DNA from: Cecembia rubra
Lineage (GTDB): Bacteria; Bacteroidota; Bacteroidia; Cytophagales; Cyclobacteriaceae
DNA: 64,000 nt
Assembly (NCBI RefSeq): GCF_003014575.1
Contig: NZ_PYGF01000004.1
Location: 276,133-340,132 of the forward strand
Direction: 5' to 3'
Shown here in pieces: positions 6,261 through 15,392 of the stretch (the first letter of the stretch is position 1; the number at the start of each line of letters is the position of its first letter). The notes below the pieces were generated by a model that worked only from the letters and a program-made list of their open reading frames with translations, made no database searches and was not told where the DNA came from. The position numbers were made by a program, and so were the translations under genes.

Positions 6261-8066
6261 ATGCAGAATATTCGGAATATCGCGATTATCGCTCACGTTG
6301 ACCACGGTAAGACCACCCTGGTGGACAAAATTATCCATGCCTCCAAAATCTTCCGTGAAAACCAACAGTTTGACGATTTAATCCTGGATAACAACGACTT
6401 GGAAAGGGAAAGAGGAATTACCATCCTTTCCAAAAACGTATCCGTAAGATATAAAGACCATAAGATCAATATCATCGATACCCCTGGACACGCCGACTTC
6501 GGTGGGGAAGTGGAAAGGGTATTGAAAATGGCCGATGGGGTAATCCTTTTGGTGGATGCTTTCGAAGGCCCAATGCCACAGACCAGATTTGTCTTGGGCA
6601 AAGCGCTTGCTTTGGGATTGACTCCGATTGTAGTCGTAAACAAAGTGGACAAACCAAACTGCCGTCCTGATGAGGTACATGAGGCTGTATTCGACCTGAT
6701 GTTTAACCTGGATGCTACAGAAGAGCAATTGGAATTCCAGACCCTTTATGGTTCCGCCAAACAAAACTGGATGGGTCCGGATTGGCAAAACCCAACCGAT
6801 TCCATACTTCCTCTATTGGATGCCATCATCGAATATATTCCGGCTCCAAAAATCGAGGAAGGTTCTTTGCAAATGCAAATTACTTCGTTGGACTACTCCT
6901 CATTCGTGGGTCGTATCGCCATCGGTAGGGTAAAAAGAGGCACTATCACAGAAAATGCCCAATTGACCTTGTGCAAGGCTGATGGTGTGTTCAAAAAAGT
7001 AAGAGTGAAAGAATTGCATGTATTTGAAGGCTTGGGCAAAAACAAGGTAGAAGAAGTACATGCAGGTGATATCTGTGCAGTAACAGGCATCGAAGACTTC
7101 GAAATCGGCGATACCATCGCTGCTCTGGAAAATCCTGAACCACTGCCAAGGATTGCGATTGATGAGCCTACCATGAACATGCTATTCACCATCAACAATT
7201 CACCATTCTTCGGAAAAGAAGGAAAATTCGTGACTTCACGTCACCTGAGAGACCGTTTGATGAAGGAAATGGAGAAAAATCTGGCCTTAAGGGTAGAATC
7301 TACCGATTCAGAGGACAAGTTTATTGTTTACGGCAGGGGAATTCTTCACTTGTCTGTGTTGATTGAAACGATGAGAAGAGAAGGCTACGAATTGCAGGTA
7401 GGTCAGCCTCAGGTAATCTTTAAGGAAATTGACGGTGTACAGTGCGAGCCTATCGAAACTCTAGTTGTTGATGTACCTGAAGAAACTGCCGGAAAAGTAA
7501 TCGAATTGGCTACTCAAAGAAAGGGTGAGCTACTCATCATGGAGCCAAAAGGCGATTTGCAGCACTTGGAGTTTAAAATTCCATCCAGAGGTTTGATCGG
7601 TTTGAGAAACAATGTACTGACCGCTACCCAAGGGGAAGCCATCATGAACCATAGGTTCTCTGCCTACGAGCCTTATAAAGGAACTATACCCGGCAGAATT
7701 AACGGATCCCTCATTTCAATGGAAGGCGGACAGTGTACTGCTTATGCCATAGACAAATTACAGGATAGAGGTATTTTCTTTATTGAGCCGGGAGATGAAT
7801 TATACACTGGACAGGTAATCGGTGAACACTCCAGAGACAATGACCTGGTGGTAAATGTTCAAAAAGGCAAGAAACTGACCAATATGAGGGCCTCCGGTTC
7901 TGATGACAACGTAAGAATTGCTCCTCCAAAAAGATTCTCCTTGGAAGAAGCTATGGAATACATCCAAAAGGATGAATACCTCGAAATCACGCCAAAATCA
8001 ATCCGAATGAGGAAAATCTATTTGGATGAAAATGAGAGGGCGAGAATGTCGAAGAAAGACTCTTGA
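6261..8066 (+). CDS. typA: Translational GTPase TypA/BipA
   Basis: 601 residues, the normal length for the family. The GTPase domain carries AHVDHGKTTL (residues 11-20, P-loop), the RGITI switch region near 50, DTPGH near 73 and NKVD near 127. EF-Tu domain-2, EF-G domain-III/V-like and the BipA-specific C-terminal domains follow (GRGILHLSVLIETMRREGYE, PSRGLIGLRNNVLT, MEYIQKDEYLEITPKSIRMRK). TypA binds the ribosome and assists 50S assembly, notably in cold and stress. It is a single-gene unit with its own promoter and a strong terminator about 170 nt downstream. Confidence 0.98.
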   Translation: MQNIRNIAIIAHVDHGKTTLVDKIIHASKIFRENQQFDDLILDNNDLERERGITILSKNVSVRYKDHKINIIDTPGHADFGGEVERVLKMADGVILLVDAFEGPMPQTRFVLGKALALGLTPIVVVNKVDKPNCRPDEVHEAVFDLMFNLDATEEQLEFQTLYGSAKQNWMGPDWQNPTDSILPLLDAIIEYIPAPKIEEGSLQMQITSLDYSSFVGRIAIGRVKRGTITENAQLTLCKADGVFKKVRVKELHVFEGLGKNKVEEVHAGDICAVTGIEDFEIGDTIAALENPEPLPRIAIDEPTMNMLFTINNSPFFGKEGKFVTSRHLRDRLMKEMEKNLALRVESTDSEDKFIVYGRGILHLSVLIETMRREGYELQVGQPQVIFKEIDGVQCEPIETLVVDVPEETAGKVIELATQRKGELLIMEPKGDLQHLEFKIPSRGLIGLRNNVLTATQGEAIMNHRFSAYEPYKGTIPGRINGSLISMEGGQCTAYAIDKLQDRGIFFIEPGDELYTGQVIGEHSRDNDLVVNVQKGKKLTNMRASGSDDNVRIAPPKRFSLEEAMEYIQKDEYLEITPKSIRMRKIYLDENERARMSKKDS

Positions 8067-8070
8067 TAGA

Positions 8071-8098
8071 GGCGAGAGTTTAGAAGCGAGAGTTTAGA
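8071..8098. repeat. Tandem 14-bp repeat, two copies
   Basis: GGCGAGAGTTTAGA is followed directly by AGCGAGAGTTTAGA, differing at the first base. It lies 5 nt after the typA stop codon. Confidence 0.85.
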
Positions 8099-8238
8099 CT
8101 AATTAGTCGATAAATTATTCTCTTTTGGCGATTGAAATATGCTTTGCGGAATAATAGAAATAAGCCTTCGGAGAAATAGTTAGATGCGTTTAAAACTATT
8201 GATTTTCCTTAAAAGAAAATTTCAATTAAATAAAAGAC

Positions 8239-8277
8239 AGACCTCAGAAGTTGAAAGACTTTTGGGGTCTTTTTTTT
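8239..8277 (+). terminator. Intrinsic terminator downstream of typA
   Basis: AGACCTCAGAAG (8239-8250) pairs with CTTTTGGGGTCT (8259-8270), including G-T pairs, over an 8-nt loop, and is followed by eight T. Confidence 0.85.
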
Positions 8278-8514
8278 GACCAGTAAAAATGAACCAGAAG
8301 AGGAAGAAATGGCAGAGTTAGCGGAAAAGGTCCTAAAAATCCACCATAATAACTGAAAAAAATCTAGCTCCAACTCAATTTTTAACCCTCTAAATATCAG
8401 TGAGCTACACCTGTATCCACTGAACTTATTAACATTGAATAAATAAATTTTCGTTAAAAAACAAACCTGTACTAATTATACCTCGTAATAGAAAAAGGAT
8501 AAAACTCAGCAAAA

Positions 8515-9429
8515 ATGAAAAAACTTTTAATTCTTTCCCTATGCATATTGCTCCAGGTCTTTTTATCGGTACAAGCTCAAACGGATAAATTATACCTGAA
8601 AGATGAAATCAAAGAGGTGCAGGTAGAAGAAGTGGGGGCGAACTTTATTAAGTTCAAATACCCTAATGAAAAGGCCTCTTACACAATAAGCAGACATCAG
8701 GTGGATAAAATAGTTTTTGCTTCAGGAAGAGAGGAAATCTTTGAATCTCCCTTTAAGCCTGTTAACTCCGTCGAAGATTTTGAAAATGTGTATCTTTCCT
8801 ATCTGCCACAAGACGTAGACGGACTAAAGTCATTAGGCCAGGTTTTTTCAAAAGCTACAGGAGTCACCACTCTGTCAAGCATCAATAATGTGAATAACAG
8901 GGCTGTAAGAAAAGTTAAAATGGAAGCTGCAATGTTGGGAGCGAATGTCGTTCTGATCGGCAACACATTCCAAAGGGGCAACCAATATGGCAATGAAAAT
9001 ATTCCCGGAAATGCCACCATGACTAGTATTTCGGGAACAGCATACACTACTTCTCCGCACAATTACAATAAAGAAACAGTCAAAAACTATTTGGAGAATA
9101 ATCAATATGTGCTTTTCAAAAAAGACCAGTTGAACCGCAATGCTTTCGATAAGAAGACTTCAGTAGTAGAAATGTATGACGCAAACCGGAATGTCAAACT
9201 ATTTAGTTTTGATGAAGTCTATGAGAGGGACGGGGATTTATATGTAAAATCTAGGAATTTAAGATCAAAATCTGGTGAACTAAGAATTCTTTATGCAAAT
9301 GAAGAAAACATAACCTTAGTCGAACAAAATAAAAACAGCATTTACAACTATTTCTTACTCAGCGAGAAAGAGCAAAGAATCGTTCAAATGAAAGCTGTTA
9401 ATGATAGAAAAGCACAGGAAAAAAGGTAA
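8515..9429 (+). CDS. Exported protein of unknown function
   Basis: 304 residues with a clear signal peptide (MKKLLILSLCILL…SVQAQ). The N-terminal ~60 residues (LYLKDEIKEVQVEEVGANFIKFKYPNE then HQVDKIVFASGREE) match the short beta module at the start of many Bacteroidota exported proteins, in which a LKDG-like strand precedes an IxKIxFxNG turn. The middle part (VKMEAAMLGANVVLIGNT, then TSISGTAY) resembles YbjQ-like or DUF4156-like modules, where a conserved Ala/Gly-rich helix precedes a VLI strand. No catalytic motif is visible. It is monocistronic, bounded by the typA terminator and its own. Confidence 0.8.
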   Translation: MKKLLILSLCILLQVFLSVQAQTDKLYLKDEIKEVQVEEVGANFIKFKYPNEKASYTISRHQVDKIVFASGREEIFESPFKPVNSVEDFENVYLSYLPQDVDGLKSLGQVFSKATGVTTLSSINNVNNRAVRKVKMEAAMLGANVVLIGNTFQRGNQYGNENIPGNATMTSISGTAYTTSPHNYNKETVKNYLENNQYVLFKKDQLNRNAFDKKTSVVEMYDANRNVKLFSFDEVYERDGDLYVKSRNLRSKSGELRILYANEENITLVEQNKNSIYNYFLLSEKEQRIVQMKAVNDRKAQEKR

Positions 9430-9460
9430 GTGCAAAGGAAAAACTTAATTCATACATCCA

Positions 9461-9487
9461 AAAGCCCTTCATCAAGGGCTTTTTTAT
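9461..9487 (+). terminator. Intrinsic terminator
   Basis: AAAGCCCTT (9461-9469) pairs with AAGGGCTTT (9474-9482) over CATC, followed by a T run. Confidence 0.85.
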
Positions 9488-9602
9488 TGCCAAGGAAAAA
9501 GGGCTAAACCCCAAACTTCTTTTCATTTGGGCAAAAATGGATTAAATTCGGGTCCTGATAAATTATGGGAATGAAATTTGCCCTTTTATTCAAAAAAAAC
9601 AT

Positions 9603-11261
9603 ATGAGATATTTTCTCCTTGTATTGATATTCCTTGTAAACGCATTGAATCCTCTTTTTTCTCAGGATCAATTTACAGGTTATAATAGAGCAAAAACTTT
9701 GATGGGATATGGGAATTATACAGATGCCATGAATTTGTTGCGCCCTTACATGGACGCTCAACAATTTGGTAAACTTTCTCAATATGCTAGCTACCATTTC
9801 GCAAGAGCTGCCTACCAAAATGGACAATATATGCTGGTAGAGTCAGTCTTAAAGGAGTTATCCACACAAGAAAACTGGGAAAATAAAGATAAAGCAAGAT
9901 ACCTCCTCGCCCTGGCTTATTTTCAGGAAGGAAGGAACATTGATGCCTTAGAAGCAATAACAAAAATAACAGAACCTGTTGTCAAAGAGCAGGCTGAAAA
10001 CGCCACATACAACTTTTTAAAAAATGCCTCGGTGAGTTTCCTGATGGGGAATATCAGAAAATTCAATGAAAATAAAGGATTCATGTTGGCCCTAAAAGAG
10101 CAGATTGAAAAACAGACTGTCATGTCCACAGATGAGAGGGCCATTTACAACCAGATCAGAACCATAGATTTTGGCAACAAAGGAACTGAAACAATCAAAA
10201 AAAATTCCCAGACCCTTGATATTGCACTAATTTTGCCCTTCAATTATTCCGGAGGAAAAGGAGTTCAGAATCTGGCTCCCAATAATTTTATCTTTGAACT
10301 CTTTCAGGGCATCCAATTTGCAGCTGAAGAGCTTACCCGGCAGGGTATTACTTTAAACCTCAAATCATTTGATTCAGAGCGTAACCTTTCCAAAGTATCT
10401 TCCATTTTGGAGGATCCATTTTTAAAGCAAGCAGATCTTATCATAGGCCCTATTTATCCTGAGGAAGTGGAAATGGTCATGGGATTTTCAGAAAGAAACA
10501 GGATCCCATTCATCAACCCCTTATCAAATATTGATGAAAAATATGAAGGTTTAAACTTTGCCTACCTTTTCAGACCATCCATCAGTAACCTGTCAGACGG
10601 CATCATTGAATTTGCAAGAAAAAACATAGTGGGGAGAAGGCTGGCCATAGGCTATTCAAATACAAGCAGGGATGAACTTTTGGCAAAAAGCATTGCAGAA
10701 AAAGCCCAGCGATTTGGTTACTCTATAATCAGGAATGACCCGGTTAACGGAAGATCCATTTTAGATTTTTTGGAAAGAATACAGCTTAAAAATGGAGATT
10801 TGGCTAATGCTGACCTGGTCATCATTCTTTCTGATGACCCAAATGTGGCCGCACCAACTTTTGGTTTCATGGAATCCCAGAATGTAAAAAAACCAATTTT
10901 GGTAATGGATAGCTGGCTCTTCTTTAATTTTGCCAACTATGAAATGTTGGAGGAACAGAATTTCCATTTTGTGAGCAATAACACAGTCCAATTTGACAAA
11001 CCAAATCTTGAAAAGTTCAGGGAAGGTTTCTATTCAAAGCATATCAATTATCCTTCTTTTAATGCACATTTAGGTTACGAATTGATGTATTGGGCTTCCC
11101 AAAATCTAGGGCCTCAAATAGGATTCAATCTCAGGGAAAACCTTAATAGTAATGGCTTCCAAATTGGGAGAATTACAAATGGCTTTGATTTCAGAAACAG
11201 CAATTCCAATAGATTTGTACCGGTGCTTAAACTGGAAAACGGAATGCTTTTGTATAAATAA
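9603..11261 (+). CDS. TPR protein fused to a periplasmic binding protein (type 1) domain
   Basis: 552 residues. A signal peptide (MRYFLLVLIFLVNALNPLFS) is followed by TPR-like helices over residues ~30-190 (YTDAMNLLRPYM, YHFARAAYQNGQYMLVESVL, ARYLLALAYFQEGRNIDAL). From ~205 the rest is a type-1 periplasmic-binding-protein fold of the Leu/Ile/Val class (DIALILPFNYSGGKG, ELFQGIQFAAEEL, DLIIGPIYPEEV, IPFINPLSN, GRRLAIGYSN, LVIILSDDPN, PILVMDSWLF). No transporter genes are near. The TPR plus PBP1 order is that of LpoA, the PBP1a activator, although there it is a lipoprotein. It is followed after 11 nt by hemL. It is either an orphan solute receptor or a cell-wall factor. Confidence 0.85.
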   Translation: MRYFLLVLIFLVNALNPLFSQDQFTGYNRAKTLMGYGNYTDAMNLLRPYMDAQQFGKLSQYASYHFARAAYQNGQYMLVESVLKELSTQENWENKDKARYLLALAYFQEGRNIDALEAITKITEPVVKEQAENATYNFLKNASVSFLMGNIRKFNENKGFMLALKEQIEKQTVMSTDERAIYNQIRTIDFGNKGTETIKKNSQTLDIALILPFNYSGGKGVQNLAPNNFIFELFQGIQFAAEELTRQGITLNLKSFDSERNLSKVSSILEDPFLKQADLIIGPIYPEEVEMVMGFSERNRIPFINPLSNIDEKYEGLNFAYLFRPSISNLSDGIIEFARKNIVGRRLAIGYSNTSRDELLAKSIAEKAQRFGYSIIRNDPVNGRSILDFLERIQLKNGDLANADLVIILSDDPNVAAPTFGFMESQNVKKPILVMDSWLFFNFANYEMLEEQNFHFVSNNTVQFDKPNLEKFREGFYSKHINYPSFNAHLGYELMYWASQNLGPQIGFNLRENLNSNGFQIGRITNGFDFRNSNSNRFVPVLKLENGMLLYK

Positions 11262-11272
11262 TCTAAAAATTC

Positions 11273-12565
11273 ATGCAGATATCAAAAAGTAAAGCCTTAT
11301 TTGAAAAGGCCAAAAATTATATTCCAGGTGGGGTAAACTCTCCTGTCAGGGCCTTCAGGGCCGTTGGAGGTGATCCACTTTTTATCAAAAGGGCGGATGG
11401 GGCCTTTATTTATGATGAAGATGACAACGCATATATAGAATTGATCAACAGCTGGGGCCCTATGATCTTGGGCCACAACAACCCAATGATCCGAGAAGCC
11501 GTCATCAAAGCTATGGAAAATGGCACCTCTTTTGGCGCCCCTACTGCAAGAGAAATTGAAATTGCTGAGCTTATCACAACCATGGTCCCTTCGGTGGAAA
11601 AGGTAAGGATGGTCAACTCTGGAACTGAAGCTACAATGTCTGCCATAAGGGTGGCAAGAGGGTTTACAGGCAGGGATAAGTTCATCAAAATGGAGGGGCA
11701 TTATCATGGGCATGGAGATTCCTTCTTGATTTCGGCTGGTTCAGGAGCCATTACCATGGGCAATCCTGATTCACCTGGAGTTACCAAAGGGACCGCCAAA
11801 GATACTTTGCTGGCTCCTTATAATGATCTTGAGGCCATTGAGAAGCTTGTTGCTGCCAATAAAAACGAAATAGCTGCCCTTATCCTTGAGCCAGTTCCAG
11901 GAAATATGGGGTTGGTACTTCCAAAAGAAGGATACTTGGAAGGACTTAGGAAAATATGTGACCGGGAAGGAATAGTCTTGATTTTTGATGAGGTAATGAC
12001 TGGCTTCCGTTTGGCCAAAGGCGGAGCCCAAGAATTGTTTGGCATTATACCTGACATGACCACATTAGGTAAAATCATCGGAGGAGGACTTCCTGTTGGC
12101 GCCTATGGAGGAAGAAAAGAAATCATGGAATTTGTATCTCCTGCAGGACCGGTGTATCAGGCAGGGACCTTGTCCGGTAATCCGATAGCCATGGCTGCAG
12201 GATTGTCAATGCTCAATTACCTAAATGAGCATCCTGAGGTCTACACAGAGCTGAACGGCATAGGTGATAAGATCGTTAATGGGTTCAAAACATCCCTAGA
12301 CAAGCTTGGATTAAATTATACCATCAACCATCTGGGAAGTATGTATAGCCTTTTCTTTACAGACCAAGAGGTATTTGATTTTGCAAGTGCCAAATATTCA
12401 GATACTGCACTGTTTGGAAAGTATTTTCAATCCATGTTGCATAAAGGCGTTTACCTGGCACCATCCCAATTTGAAAGTTTATTTCTTTCCACTGCCCTAT
12501 CGGATGACCTAATTAACAAAATATTGGCCGCCAATGAGGCCGCACTTTTGGAAATACACAATTAA
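11273..12565 (+). CDS. hemL: Glutamate-1-semialdehyde 2,1-aminomutase
   Basis: 430 residues, full length. It is a class-III PLP aminotransferase converting glutamate-1-semialdehyde to 5-aminolevulinate in the C5 haem pathway. Visible landmarks are the N-terminal YIPGGVNSPVRAF, VNSGTEATMSAIR (phosphate binding), EGHYHGHGD, FDEVMTGFR (cofactor Asp) and TTLGKIIGGG with the Schiff-base Lys at residue 267. The start lies 11 nt after the TPR-PBP gene and the next gene begins 11 nt after its stop, so the three are a probable operon. No other haem gene is in the window. Confidence 0.97.
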   Translation: MQISKSKALFEKAKNYIPGGVNSPVRAFRAVGGDPLFIKRADGAFIYDEDDNAYIELINSWGPMILGHNNPMIREAVIKAMENGTSFGAPTAREIEIAELITTMVPSVEKVRMVNSGTEATMSAIRVARGFTGRDKFIKMEGHYHGHGDSFLISAGSGAITMGNPDSPGVTKGTAKDTLLAPYNDLEAIEKLVAANKNEIAALILEPVPGNMGLVLPKEGYLEGLRKICDREGIVLIFDEVMTGFRLAKGGAQELFGIIPDMTTLGKIIGGGLPVGAYGGRKEIMEFVSPAGPVYQAGTLSGNPIAMAAGLSMLNYLNEHPEVYTELNGIGDKIVNGFKTSLDKLGLNYTINHLGSMYSLFFTDQEVFDFASAKYSDTALFGKYFQSMLHKGVYLAPSQFESLFLSTALSDDLINKILAANEAALLEIHN

Positions 12566-12576
12566 AAAAATCGAAG

Positions 12577-12930
12577 ATGAAATTACGGGTATACGGAATA
12601 AAAAACTGCGACACCATGAAAAAAACCTTTAGCTTTTTAGAGTCTGAAGGTATTGATTATGAATTTATAGATTACAAAAAGCAATCCCCAAACACTTCAC
12701 TTCTCTCTGGTTTTGCTGATAAAGTTGGTTTCGAGGCCTTGATCAATAAAAAGGGAACAACCTATAGAAAGTTGGAAGATCATGAGAAAACAGCTTTGGA
12801 TACCAAATCCAAAGCAATCACCTTGCTTTCAGAAAAAAGCAGCATGATCAAAAGGCCGATAATAGAATTCCCCGACGGAGTTCTTGTTCTTGGATTTGAG
12901 CCGGAGCAGATAAGAGAGCGTCTAGGTTAA
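12577..12930 (+). CDS. ArsC/Spx-family protein (YffB-like)
   Basis: 117 residues with a thioredoxin-like fold of the ArsC/Spx class: YGIKNCDTMKKTFSFLESEGI with a single Cys at 11, then FIDYKK, a helical LINKKGTTYRKL insert, and the ArsC-type IKRPIIEFPDGVLVLGF. The motif NCDTMKK is close to YffB proteins rather than arsenate reductases, and Spx's CxxC is absent. No biochemical role is established for YffB. It is the last gene of the hemL unit, followed by a 19-bp bidirectional terminator. No ars genes are near, so arsenic detoxification is unlikely. Confidence 0.85.
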   Translation: MKLRVYGIKNCDTMKKTFSFLESEGIDYEFIDYKKQSPNTSLLSGFADKVGFEALINKKGTTYRKLEDHEKTALDTKSKAITLLSEKSSMIKRPIIEFPDGVLVLGFEPEQIRERLG

Positions 12931-12953
12931 ATTTCCGGAAAACGTAAAATAAA

Positions 12954-12997
12954 AAAATCCAAAAGCCCATGACTCGAATCATGGGCTTTTGGATTTT
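12954..12997. terminator. Bidirectional terminator
   Basis: A perfect 19-bp stem (AAAATCCAAAAGCCCATGA, 12954-12972, with its complement at 12979-12997) and a 6-nt loop, A-rich on the left and T-rich on the right. It serves the convergent YffB-like and tdh genes. Confidence 0.9.
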
Positions 12998-13002
12998 ATG
13001 GA

Positions 13003-13950
13003 TCAAAATGAATAAGAAGGCAAATGCTTAAGAATGTCTTCTGTCATTTTTTCAAGGCTATACTCATGTTCCCAACCCCAATCTTCCCTGGCCCTGCTGT
13101 CGTCTATACTATCAGGCCAACTATCCGCTATAGCTTGCCTAAAGTCAGGCGCATAGCTTATTGAAAAGTCTGGATAATGTATTTTGATACTTTCAAAGAT
13201 CTCTTTCGGGGAGAAACTGATGGCAGCAAGATTATAGCTGGATCTTATTTTCACATTTTCCCTTGGCGCATGCATCAAATTCAAGGTGGCTTTGATGGCA
13301 TCTGGCATATACATCATAGGCAGGTAAGTGTCTTCTTTCAAAAATGACACAAAATGCTCACCGGCAATGGCTTTATGATATATGTCCACTGCATAATCAG
13401 TGGTACCTCCACCTGGAAGGGACTTATATCCAATCAAACCGGGATACCTCAAGCTTCGGACATCCACTCCATATTTCTGGAAATAGTATTCGCACCATCT
13501 TTCCCCTGCCTGTTTAGATATTCCATATACTGTATTGGGTTCTTTTACACAATACTGAGGTGTATTGACTTTAGGCGTATTCGGACCAAAAACCGCAATG
13601 GAGGAAGGCCAATAAATTTTGTCCAATTTCTCTTCTCTAGCCAATTCAAGAACAGACAGTAAACTATCCATATTGAGTTGCCAGGCAAAAAGAGGATTTT
13701 TCTCACCTGTTGCGGAAAGTACTGCCGCCAAATGATAAATCTGCTTCACATTTTCTGTTTTTACCAAACCCTTTACAGCTTCTTTATCCATGACATCTAG
13801 GACCTTGGTCCTACAATAATCAAATTTCTCTAAAGCTTGAGGTTGGATATCAGTAGCAATGACATTATCACCGCCATAAATTGTCACAAGTGCCTGGGTC
13901 AGCTCAGAACCTAATTGTCCTGCAGCTCCTATGATTAAAACTCTTTCCAT
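13003..13950 (-). CDS. tdh: L-threonine 3-dehydrogenase, SDR/epimerase type
   Basis: 315 residues from the ATG at 13950; five extra codons upstream are open but MERVLIIG is the normal start. It is an extended SDR with the NAD-binding GAAGQLG (residues 8-14), YHLAAVLSATGE, the SSIAVFG strand and the catalytic YGISK pair (Tyr142, Lys146). YLPMMYMPDAIKA and the C-terminal SIDDSRAREDWGW are characteristic of the epimerase-type threonine dehydrogenase, which oxidises threonine to 2-amino-3-oxobutyrate. It is divergent from kbl, which uses that product, so the pair encodes threonine breakdown to glycine and acetyl-CoA. Confidence 0.9.
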   Translation of the reverse strand: MERVLIIGAAGQLGSELTQALVTIYGGDNVIATDIQPQALEKFDYCRTKVLDVMDKEAVKGLVKTENVKQIYHLAAVLSATGEKNPLFAWQLNMDSLLSVLELAREEKLDKIYWPSSIAVFGPNTPKVNTPQYCVKEPNTVYGISKQAGERWCEYYFQKYGVDVRSLRYPGLIGYKSLPGGGTTDYAVDIYHKAIAGEHFVSFLKEDTYLPMMYMPDAIKATLNLMHAPRENVKIRSSYNLAAISFSPKEIFESIKIHYPDFSISYAPDFRQAIADSWPDSIDDSRAREDWGWEHEYSLEKMTEDILKHLPSYSF

Positions 13951-13999
13951 TGTAAAAGACAACACCGGCAGGGCTTCTTAACCCTTGACGTTTTTTGAT

Positions 14000-14028
14000 T
14001 ATATTTGGGATTGAATGGGGCAAAAATA
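14000..14028. promoter_or_regulatory. Opposed -7 boxes between tdh and kbl
   Basis: TATATTTG at 14000-14007 (plus) points to kbl. CAAAAATA at 14021-14028 is TATTTTTG on the minus strand and points to tdh. The boxes face each other, so the transcripts would overlap by a few bases at their 5' ends. Neither has a convincing -33 element. Confidence 0.4.
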
Positions 14029-14094
14029 GTGAATTTCATTTATCTAATTCATTATTATTCCATCGTGTTTTCAAACTATCCTTAAGCAAAGCAT

Positions 14095-15291
14095 ATGTAC
14101 GACACTTTAAAACCCAAATTACAAAAAGAGTTAAAAGAAATTGAAGAAGCGGGACTGTTTAAAAAGGAAAGGATCATTACTTCTCCACAGGCAGCTGAAA
14201 TCACCATCAGTGGTGGTAAGAAGGTTCTGAATTTCTGCGCCAATAATTACCTGGGCCTATCCTCCCACCCCAAAGTAATCGATGCGGCAAAAAAAGCAAT
14301 CGATACACATGGATTCGGCATGTCTTCCGTAAGATTTATCTGCGGTACACAGGACATACATAAAGTACTTGAAGAAAAAATATCCAAATTTTTAGGTACT
14401 GAGGATACCATTCTATATGCTGCTGCTTTTGATGCCAATGGAGGTGTTTTCGAACCATTATTTGGCCCAGAAGATGCCATCATCTCTGATGCACTTAACC
14501 ATGCCTCTATCATTGATGGGGTTAGGCTGTGCAAAGCTATGCGCTTCCGCTATAAGCACAATGACATGGAAGACCTTGAAAGCCAACTAAAAGAAGCTGA
14601 TGCAAAGGGCGCTCAACAAAAAATCATTGTCACAGATGGAGTATTCTCAATGGATGGAACTATCGCACAATTGGATAAAATTGTTGCATTGGCAGAAAAA
14701 TATAATGCCTTGGTAATGTCCGACGAATGCCATTCTACAGGCTTTATGGGCAAAACTGGAAGAGGAGTCCATGAATTCCGAAATGTAATGGGCAAAATAG
14801 ATATCATCACAGGAACCCTGGGAAAAGCATTGGGCGGTGCATCAGGAGGATTTACTTCCGGAAAAAAGGAAATCATAGAATTGTTGCGACAAAGGTCCCG
14901 TCCTTACCTTTTCTCCAATACCCTCGCTCCCTCAATAGTAGGTGCCTCGATTGCAGTATTTGACCTTCTTAGCGAAACTACCGAATTGAGAGACAAGCTT
15001 GAAGAAAACACAAAGTACTTCAGATCGAGAATGACTGAGGCAGGATTTGATATCAAACCTGGGGAACATGCCATTGTTCCAATCATGCTTTATGATGCTG
15101 TATTATCCCAGAAGATGGCAGAAAAATTACTAGAAAAAGGGATTTACGTAATCGGATTCTACTATCCGGTAGTACCAAAAGGTGAAGCAAGGATCAGGGT
15201 ACAGATATCTGCAGGACATGATAAGCATCACCTGGATCAGGCCATCAAGGGTTTCATTGAAGTCGGAAAAGAACTTGGCGTGATCAAATGA
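14095..15291 (+). CDS. kbl: Glycine C-acetyltransferase (2-amino-3-ketobutyrate CoA ligase)
   Basis: 398 residues, full length, an alpha-oxoamine synthase with fold-type I PLP. Landmarks are [30 protein letters not shown], the [12 protein letters not shown] cofactor region and the Schiff-base Lys244 in [14 protein letters not shown]. It cleaves 2-amino-3-oxobutyrate with CoA to glycine and acetyl-CoA. RFICGTQ is typical of Kbl rather than of serine palmitoyltransferase or BioF, and the divergent tdh gene supports the assignment. A terminator lies about 25 nt after the stop. Confidence 0.95.
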   Translation: MYDTLKPKLQKELKEIEEAGLFKKERIITSPQAAEITISGGKKVLNFCANNYLGLSSHPKVIDAAKKAIDTHGFGMSSVRFICGTQDIHKVLEEKISKFLGTEDTILYAAAFDANGGVFEPLFGPEDAIISDALNHASIIDGVRLCKAMRFRYKHNDMEDLESQLKEADAKGAQQKIIVTDGVFSMDGTIAQLDKIVALAEKYNALVMSDECHSTGFMGKTGRGVHEFRNVMGKIDIITGTLGKALGGASGGFTSGKKEIIELLRQRSRPYLFSNTLAPSIVGASIAVFDLLSETTELRDKLEENTKYFRSRMTEAGFDIKPGEHAIVPIMLYDAVLSQKMAEKLLEKGIYVIGFYYPVVPKGEARIRVQISAGHDKHHLDQAIKGFIEVGKELGVIK

Positions 15292-15316
15292 TTAAGCATT
15301 CCCCATAGGAGAATAT

Positions 15317-15350
15317 AAAAGCCGATGCAAAATTTTGTATCGGCTTTTTT
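15317..15350 (+). terminator. Intrinsic terminator after kbl
   Basis: AAAAGCCGATGCAAAA pairs with TTTTGTATCGGCTTTT (one G-T), followed by further T. Confidence 0.85.
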
Positions 15351-15361
15351 CATACATCAAG

Positions 15362-15385
15362 AAAAAAGGGGCTAAAAGCCCCTTT
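15362..15385 (-). terminator. Terminator of the sprA-tonB gene run
   Basis: AAAGGGGC (15365-15372) pairs with GCCCCTTT (15378-15385) over a 5-nt loop; on the minus strand it runs into T6. It sits just past the tonB stop. Confidence 0.8.
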
Positions 15386-15392
15386 AAATATT

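Larger units (their letters stand above)
8067..8514. other. Intergenic region between typA and an exported-protein gene
   Basis: It holds a tandem pair of near-identical 14-mers (8071-8084 and 8085-8098), the typA terminator and no supported gene. A short open stretch ending at 8356 (EPEEEEMAELAEKVLKIHHNN) looks like the tail of a small acidic protein but has no start or upstream coding sequence. Confidence 0.5.

Noticed and set aside
6293..6788. Antisense open frames across typA (119, 136 and 61 residues)
   Set aside because: They mirror the strongly coding plus strand, with no start signal, no promoter and low-complexity or unnatural composition.
8282..8356. Small acidic peptide tail EPEEEEMAELAEKVLKIHHNN as a gene
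   Set aside because: No start codon with coding sequence precedes it, and it sits right after a strong terminator.
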